Below, piece by piece: positions 58,661 to 64,000 of a DNA stretch of 64,000 nt (positions are counted from its first letter, which is position 1; each line of letters begins with the position of its first letter). The position numbers and the translations under genes were made by a program. Under the pieces are notes generated by a model. That model had not been told where the DNA came from. It saw only the letters and a program-made list of their open reading frames with translations, and made no database searches. Source of the stretch: Marinagarivorans sp. (GTDB taxonomy: Bacteria > Pseudomonadota > Gammaproteobacteria > Pseudomonadales > Cellvibrionaceae); assembly GCA_028281865.1 (NCBI GenBank), contig JANQJB010000092.1, positions 1 to 64,000 of the forward strand, in the 5' to 3' direction.

Positions 58661-59017
58661 TCTTTTTGTTGGCGAAGTCCAAGCTCGAGCGCTATGAGAC
58701 TATCATGGATATAAAAGTTGGTTTTTTTATGTTTTTTTGTTATATGTCTAATGTAGCGGCATTGAGTTGTCGATGTGATCAAAGCTTGTGGTCACACTGC
58801 GGTTGGTTGAGAACACGATAAAACATTTTGTGTTATTGACCCCAATAATCTTGGCATTTCAGGCTAAATTCAGTAGCCTTGGCACTCCTTTTTATCAGAT
58901 ATCAAATTCTGTTCGCCCTGAGGTGTTTTGGCGAAATTCTAATGAACTGCAGAAATCCCAATGAGCTGCATGATTTAACGCGCAATAACAGCATAACTAA
59001 CGTTAAAAGGTACCATT
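58661..59017. other. Intergenic region between hipB and the TIM-barrel gene
   Basis: No ORF or strong motif apart from the hipBA operator at its left edge. AAAAGGT a few bases before the ATG at 59018 serves as a ribosome site for the next gene. Confidence 0.5.
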
Positions 59018-60052
59018 ATGGCTAAAACGATATTTCACACGAGTATTGAAGGGGCACAACACGGGGGTAAAACTCTGGATGAATTTTGCGCATTTGCAAA
59101 AAATGCCGGCGCAGATGGCGCGGGCCCATCGAATTACCATCTGCAAAATGCCGATGGAAGCTTTATGGCGGCTAGCGAAATTCGCAACACATTTGAAAAA
59201 CATGGTTTAAAAATGGATGGCTTTTCTTGCCACTGTCCGTTTTGGGCGCATACCACGGCTTGGACCGGCAGTAAAACTATTCGTCCGTTTTTGCCTGAAG
59301 AAATATGGCAACAATCGCCCGAAAAAATTGAATCGTGGCTAGAAGATTATTTAATGGGTTTTATGGATCTGTGTGCAGAATTGAATGCTAAAGTCATACC
59401 GATGTTTTGGGGCGTCTCGTGTGGTTTTGAGCTTGCAACCGGTTATCCATTCGGCTTTTTCCAAGGGCCTGGTTACGATTTAGAACAAGAAGCAAAAGAT
59501 CGTTTTGTTAGCAAGACGGAAAAACTGCGCAAGCATGCAAACGACTTGGGCATTTATTTGTGTCACGAAATCCATCCAAACTCGGCTGCGATGTGCGTCG
59601 ATGATTTTGTTGAATTAGTCGATGCATGTGATGGCGATTCTTGCTTAGGTGTCACGGCGGACCCATCCCATTGTTGGGAAGGTGAAGATATGTTTGCAAG
59701 GTTTCGCGCTGTGAAAGATCGTGTTTATGCCGCGGCAGTTAAAAACTTTGTGATTTTAAAAGAGCGCCCATTACGCAAAATGCAAGGTGATTGGAAAACG
59801 CGTGCGATGCAATTTACCGACCTTGGTACAGGCGATATGAATTTAATGCGCTTTGTCGAACTGCTAGTAGAAATTGGCTATGCACAGCGGTATAACAAAG
59901 TAATGGGCACAGAGACTGCACCACTTGTAACCGAAGCTGAAAGTGCTTATCGTGATCTGGATGCGACGTCTACCAATGCAATCCAGTACTGCAAAAATAA
60001 TTTGGTATTCCCAATTGCCGAAGGATCTTTTGAAGACGGTATGGGTTCTTAA
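59018..60052 (+). CDS. Sugar phosphate isomerase/epimerase-like TIM-barrel protein
   Basis: 344 residues in the xylose-isomerase-like (AP_endonuc_2) superfamily. Putative metal-binding positions occur in the expected strands: CHEIHPNSAAM, VTADPSHCWEGED, VKNFVILKERP and the C-terminal MGTETAP. There is no signal peptide, so it is cytosolic. Relatives isomerise or epimerise sugars, inositols or hydroxypyruvate, but the substrate cannot be told from sequence. It stands alone, with a terminator behind it. Confidence 0.82.
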   Translation: MAKTIFHTSIEGAQHGGKTLDEFCAFAKNAGADGAGPSNYHLQNADGSFMAASEIRNTFEKHGLKMDGFSCHCPFWAHTTAWTGSKTIRPFLPEEIWQQSPEKIESWLEDYLMGFMDLCAELNAKVIPMFWGVSCGFELATGYPFGFFQGPGYDLEQEAKDRFVSKTEKLRKHANDLGIYLCHEIHPNSAAMCVDDFVELVDACDGDSCLGVTADPSHCWEGEDMFARFRAVKDRVYAAAVKNFVILKERPLRKMQGDWKTRAMQFTDLGTGDMNLMRFVELLVEIGYAQRYNKVMGTETAPLVTEAESAYRDLDATSTNAIQYCKNNLVFPIAEGSFEDGMGS

Positions 60053-60104
60053 AAGCAAAAAGATCTTTGCCAATTAATCAAGTCTAGGTTAAACAGTGTA
60101 AGAG

Positions 60105-60126
60105 GGCTGCGTTAGCAGCCTTTTTT
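60105..60126 (+). terminator. Intrinsic terminator after the TIM-barrel gene
   Basis: GGCTGC-GTTA-GCAGCC (60105-60120) followed by TTTTTT, a textbook rho-independent terminator. Confidence 0.92.
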
Positions 60127-60172
60127 ATAGCTATTTTAGAAAAGATTTAATTTTCATCAAAACAGCATTGCA

Positions 60173-62584
60173 ATGAAGTATTTAAAACGCATCGCCATCG
60201 GTTTATTATCAATATTTCTCTGTGTTTGGTTCTTGTCTTGGGTGTTTTCACCAATGTTAGCACGCCATACATTGAACGATGTACTTGCATCTTGGAATCT
60301 GCATACGACGGATGCGAGCATTGTGCGTTACAATTTTTTAACATCCTCGGTAGACGTTACTGATTTACAACTGATTCAAAGTGGTGATCCTACATTTGTG
60401 CTCGAATCTCTCGAGTTAAAGTATCGTCTAACTCCACTTTTTGCAAAAAAACTTGTTGTCGATCAGTTAATTATTTCGGGCATTTATGCAGAGCTTCGAT
60501 ATCAACAGAATCAATTAAATATTGTGGGGATCGATATTAGCAATAGTGAGAGTGAAACAAGCACGGAAAAAACGCAACCCAATGAATGGCAGATACTGGT
60601 AGACAACCTGTTGATTCAAGATTCCAAATTGGATGTGGAATACCAAGAGCAAAAATATGGATTCGATATCAATAAAATTCATCTATCAAATCTTCATGTA
60701 AGTAACGACAAATTTAAAGTTAGCTCTGTGTTGGACATCTTGCAGGGTAAATCTAATTTGCAGCTCGAGTCGGAAGTTAATTTGGATATTGATAGTGCTG
60801 GCATTACGGGTTCGGCTTCTGCCAAAGTTCATCTGCGCGATTTTGACCCAAACAGTGTTGCTTATTTTATTCGACAATATTATCCGGCAGAGCGTATATC
60901 GGGAGATATTAGCCTCGGTATTGATGTACATGCAGAATTTGAAGGAGTGCTAAAACAAATATCTGTTCCACAAATCACGTTTGACCTTAAAGATATGCAG
61001 CTGAGCGATACGGCACTGGCGTTTAATAGCAGCTTAATGCACACGCATTTTGAAAATACACATATTCAATTTGTCCAAGGTAAACCGGCAAGTGCAGCAA
61101 CAACTGGGCGAATACGGTTTCTTGATGGAGAACTGCAACTAGCGCATACAGGCGATAAAGTTGTCGATTGGTCAGCTGTTGAATCTAAAGATATTGGTGT
61201 GGCTTGGGAACAGCAAGACAATAACAACTTTTTTGATCTAAATATTCCATCGCTGGTTACCAATCAATTAGATGTATCAACGGTGAAGCGGATAGAGCCA
61301 GATAAAAATGATAGTTATCTTAGCAGTTTGTTTAGTGCAGGTGCTATAACTATTCAAGACTTGAAGTTTTCTTCTGACGGTCTGGAGATAGCAAAAATAA
61401 ATTTAGAGAAGCTGCAATCAGATGTTGCGTTAGATGCTGAAAAGAACCTCACAACGCTGGTGAATTTTGACCAACTAAAAAATCAAAACAGTAAACAGAA
61501 AGAGGATCAAGCTTCTTCAGAAGATACTCAATCGTTTAAGTTCTCTATCGGAGAAATTACGCTAAATAATGGATATGATATTAGCTTTGCTGATCATAGT
61601 ATCAAGCCGGCTCTTGAAAAAGAGATCAATATAGAAAAACTGACGTTGCGTGCTATTTCCAACCATATGCCGAGTGACAAAACTCATTTGGATTTAGCTC
61701 TGAAAGATGAATATATGACGTTTGCCTTTGCCGGTGACATGCAACCTTTCAACCCAAAACTTAACCTTGCAGGGAAAGGTGAGCTAAAAGAATTTGCGCT
61801 AGCGGATGTTGCAACTTATATCAATGACGCAATTGGTCTGAATATTCGTAGTGGTAATTTGGATTCACAGTTTACCGTTAATGTCATTGACTCGGAAATA
61901 GACAGTGAAATTGAATTGCTACTGCGCGGTGCGAAATTTTCGAGCAAAAGCGAAACAGATGAGGCCAGCTTAATAGGAACTACTGCTATCCCGTTAAATG
62001 TTGCATTAGATTTGATAAAGAATCGAAAAGGTGACATCAAGCTTACGTTGCCCATTAAAGGCAATGTTGATGACCCAAAATTTGGTGTGGGAGACGTCGT
62101 GAGCTTAGTTATCCAAAAAGCTGCTATGAAGCAGGCGCAATCCTATTTAGTGAAAACATTTATTCCCTATGGACAAGTTGTTAATGTCGCGCTGTCGGCA
62201 GGATCGATGGCGTTGAAAATACGTTTTGAAGATTTAACTATGACGCCGTCGAGTCTGGATTATTCTAATGAACAACTCGTCTATATCGATGGATTTATAA
62301 AACTGATGCAGGATAAGCCTAAATTACGTGTCAACGTTTGTCCCTCGGCAGTATTGTCAGAAATTCCTGTTGTTGATGACCGTCAGCTTAACGAACTCAA
62401 CTGGAGCGAGTTGAGTTTAGAGCAAAAGCAATCGCAGTTACTGGCATTTGCTAAAAAACGTGGTGAGTTATTTAAGCAATATGCAGTAGAAAAAGGTGGT
62501 TTGGATTCTGCGCGTATTTTGTTGTGCGCACCCAAAATTGAAGTGAAAGAAGACGCAGAACCCAAAATAAAAATTTCGGTTTAA
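60173..62584 (+). CDS. DUF748/AsmA-like envelope protein
   Basis: 803 residues with one N-terminal membrane anchor (IAIGLLSIFLCVWFLSWVF) and a long periplasmic region of AsmA/DUF748 character: TDLQLIQSGDPTFVLESLEL, QLIISGIYAELRY, SIGEITLNNGYDISFADH, GKGELKEFALADVATYI and LDLIKNRKGDIKLTLPIKGN. Near the C-terminus, PSSLDYSNEQLVYIDGFIKL matches the end of DUF748 proteins. Such proteins are thought to bridge the membranes and affect lipid transport or envelope integrity; the exact role is unknown. The stop overlaps the convergent gene by four bases. Confidence 0.85.
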   Translation: MKYLKRIAIGLLSIFLCVWFLSWVFSPMLARHTLNDVLASWNLHTTDASIVRYNFLTSSVDVTDLQLIQSGDPTFVLESLELKYRLTPLFAKKLVVDQLIISGIYAELRYQQNQLNIVGIDISNSESETSTEKTQPNEWQILVDNLLIQDSKLDVEYQEQKYGFDINKIHLSNLHVSNDKFKVSSVLDILQGKSNLQLESEVNLDIDSAGITGSASAKVHLRDFDPNSVAYFIRQYYPAERISGDISLGIDVHAEFEGVLKQISVPQITFDLKDMQLSDTALAFNSSLMHTHFENTHIQFVQGKPASAATTGRIRFLDGELQLAHTGDKVVDWSAVESKDIGVAWEQQDNNNFFDLNIPSLVTNQLDVSTVKRIEPDKNDSYLSSLFSAGAITIQDLKFSSDGLEIAKINLEKLQSDVALDAEKNLTTLVNFDQLKNQNSKQKEDQASSEDTQSFKFSIGEITLNNGYDISFADHSIKPALEKEINIEKLTLRAISNHMPSDKTHLDLALKDEYMTFAFAGDMQPFNPKLNLAGKGELKEFALADVATYINDAIGLNIRSGNLDSQFTVNVIDSEIDSEIELLLRGAKFSSKSETDEASLIGTTAIPLNVALDLIKNRKGDIKLTLPIKGNVDDPKFGVGDVVSLVIQKAAMKQAQSYLVKTFIPYGQVVNVALSAGSMALKIRFEDLTMTPSSLDYSNEQLVYIDGFIKLMQDKPKLRVNVCPSAVLSEIPVVDDRQLNELNWSELSLEQKQSQLLAFAKKRGELFKQYAVEKGGLDSARILLCAPKIEVKEDAEPKIKISV

Positions 62585-63144
62585 TCCTGCTTTATAAGGG
62601 TATTTTCATCCGTATGCTCAAATGCCTTGTCGTAAATATTGACTACCGTGGTTTCGGCATAGTGCATTTGATTGCCTTTTACCGTAATTTTATGATGGAA
62701 ACTTTGTGTGGAAGCGTTTTCACGCATGAAGGGTGATTGAATAATCTTCCAATTGCTATCATCGAGACTAGCCGCAACTTCAAGTATTGTTGTGTCTGCA
62801 CTGCTGTCAGAGTGTTGATCTTTCCCTCCAGCTAATAAACATACGCCGCGTGGAATGGTCAGCGAATGCATGATTAGGCCCGCGTCTTCATCCCACATCC
62901 AATAGCCTGATTCATCGTGGAAAACTTCGTCATTGGATTTTCTGCGAACAATTTGGCGATAGTGAACCGTGGCTAAAGTTTGCGACTCAGCATTTTCGAC
63001 GTCTCCCACGGGCGTGTAGGCGAGAATTTCATAGTAGGGGTTTTGGTCAGGTCCATCGGGTTCGGGCGCAACATCCATTCCGCTTGCACCGCTCCACGTA
63101 CCGAGCAAACTTGTTAATGGGCCGTAGTTAATATCTATTTTCAT
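62581..63144 (-). CDS. Nitrobindin/THAP4-like heme-binding beta-barrel protein
   Basis: 187 residues with the FABP-like fold markers of the nitrobindin group: LTSLLGTWSGASGMDVAPEP near the N-terminus, then YYEILAYTPVGDVENAES, FHDESGYWMWDEDAGLIMHS and a late HYAETTVVNIYDKAFEHTDE. Characterised relatives bind ferric heme and isomerise or scavenge reactive nitrogen species. I did not identify a heme-ligating His with certainty. ATG 63144 with GGGGAA upstream is preferred over TTG 63147. Convergent and 4-bp overlapping with the DUF748 gene. Confidence 0.75.
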   Translation of the reverse strand: MKIDINYGPLTSLLGTWSGASGMDVAPEPDGPDQNPYYEILAYTPVGDVENAESQTLATVHYRQIVRRKSNDEVFHDESGYWMWDEDAGLIMHSLTIPRGVCLLAGGKDQHSDSSADTTILEVAASLDDSNWKIIQSPFMRENASTQSFHHKITVKGNQMHYAETTVVNIYDKAFEHTDENTLIKQD

Positions 63145-63462
63145 CAAGGTTCCCCAGCGATTATTGTTCTAAGACTAATTTATAGTTCCACAGCGCCAAT
63201 GTTTGGCTGTGTTAAGGCTAAATTATATTTTTTACAAGCCCATGTTTAGTTTAGTCAAGCTATGCAAAGTAGGGAGTAACCGCAAGTAAGGTAGGCTCCT
63301 CGATTGAATTTCTTTTGCTTTATTGATGGCCTGTTGCGACAAAGGTCAAAAATCCAACAAATTGAGCGACGAAGGGGGCGCTAAAGGGGTTTAAGTGTGT
63401 GGAAAAGTAACACTGGGAGGCTTAGACTGAAATAGATATGTCGCCTGAACGAGGGTCTTGCT
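63145..63462. other. 318-bp intergenic region
   Basis: No gene. A small imperfect hairpin CCAATGTTTGG lies near 63198-63208. GAGGG at 63451-63455 is the ribosome-binding site of the following lipoprotein gene. Confidence 0.5.
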
Positions 63463-64000
63463 ATGCGAATTCAGCTCAGTATTTCTCGGTTGTCGATCAT
63501 AATGTTGATGCTTTCAGCGTTAATCGCGTGCTCGGAAACAGCAACAAATGGGGTTGATGATTTATCGCAAGGCTTAGACCCAGGTTCGGGGACGGAGCAG
63601 GGTTCCGGTTCAAATCAAGGAGGAAGTAGTGAGGAAGGAACCAGTTCGACCAATGAAGGTGAGGGCAGCTCAGGACAACCCTTGGGCGAAGATGAATTTG
63701 GAGTCGTCCAGCATTTTCCCGCAAACAGTGCTGTCAATATAGCCCTGGTATCCAAAGTCAGTATTACCTTTAACGCGGACGTCTTAGCCAATAGTTTTAA
63801 CGATAATCTCATTCGCGTGACAAATAGCGGTAGCCCGGTTGCCGGCCGTTTAGTTCGGGTGAATGATAGGCTATTTGAGTTTCACGCCGATGCGCTGCTT
63901 GAGCCAAGCACCGAGTTTACCGTCAGTATAAGTGACGAAGTCATGTCGGCTGACGGTGTTTCTAATGAGGCATACCAATGGCAGTTTACTACCGCAGCGG
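63463..64000 (+). CDS. Lipoprotein with SbsA/Big_5 Ig-like domain (partial)
   Basis: The frame stays open to the window edge, so the C-terminus is missing. The first 179 residues show a lipoprotein signal ending LSALIACSE, a Gly/Ser/Glu-rich linker (about 30-75), and an Ig-like domain of the SbsA type: VVQHFPANSAVNIALVSKVS, ITFNADVLANSF, RLFEFHADALLEPSTEFTVS and YQWQFTT. Such proteins are surface or periplasmic. GAGGG precedes the ATG by 7 bp. Function beyond adhesion or scaffolding cannot be inferred. Confidence 0.82.
   Translation, partial: MRIQLSISRLSIIMLMLSALIACSETATNGVDDLSQGLDPGSGTEQGSGSNQGGSSEEGTSSTNEGEGSSGQPLGEDEFGVVQHFPANSAVNIALVSKVSITFNADVLANSFNDNLIRVTNSGSPVAGRLVRVNDRLFEFHADALLEPSTEFTVSISDEVMSADGVSNEAYQWQFTTAA

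Overview
The window reads as a chromosome segment of a marine-type gammaproteobacterium, most likely of the Cellvibrionales (relatives of Saccharophagus, Teredinibacter and Cellvibrio). Two observations support this. The housekeeping backbone follows, from memory, the Pseudomonas-type order queA-tgt-secD-secF ... suhB-trmJ-iscR-iscS ... ndk-rlmN-pilF-rodZ-ispG-hisS-yfgM-bamB-der. The exported lipoproteins carry the poly-serine linkers common in that group. The assignment is inference; no rRNA or tRNA gene was seen.

Positions 1-33.6 kb are mostly conserved backbone on the plus strand. It opens with 2.3 tandem copies of a 122-bp structured repeat, then the queuosine genes queA-tgt and the Sec accessory genes secD-secF (yajC absent), a cytosolic hybrid histidine kinase, suhB (minus strand) and trmJ. 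Next comes an iron-sulfur assembly cluster, iscR-iscS-sufB-C-D-S-A-T-E, with a near-ideal IscR type 1 operator over the iscR promoter. Suf genes stand where iscU-iscA-hscBA-fdx would be expected. A DUF1592/DUF1552 pair and a 1-Cys peroxiredoxin are inserted before ndk, after which the backbone runs to der, followed by a TauE/SafE permease and a CPXCG zinc-ribbon protein. Between hisS and yfgM lies a dense cluster of hairpins and a bounded structured element.

Positions 33.6-47.7 kb are accessory. A two-gene minus-strand operon encodes a ZorA/ZorB-like MotA/MotB-type motor. Its 1080-residue ZorA-like subunit carries about 23 tandem 22-residue repeats with hendecad spacing, and no Zorya effector (ZorC, D or E) lies nearby. 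Then come an orphan beta-propeller sensor kinase, a small RelA/SpoT-type HD hydrolase, and a two-gene unit for a large secreted matrixin-type metalloprotease and a His/Lys-tailed exported protein.

Positions 48.4-64 kb are also accessory: an AraC regulator, a possible decayed gene, a second DUF1592/DUF1552 pair, a YHS-domain protein divergent from another AraC regulator, a GGDEF protein with a degenerate receiver, a hipBA toxin-antitoxin pair with palindromic promoter elements, a TIM-barrel sugar isomerase-like protein, a DUF748/AsmA-like envelope protein, a nitrobindin-like protein, and a lipoprotein cut by the window edge.

The strongest candidates for new biology are the effector-less ZorAB-like motor with its repeat-built tail, the two paralogous DUF1592 (cytochrome-type lipoprotein)/DUF1552 (Tat-exported) cassettes, and the covarying tandem repeat at the left edge.
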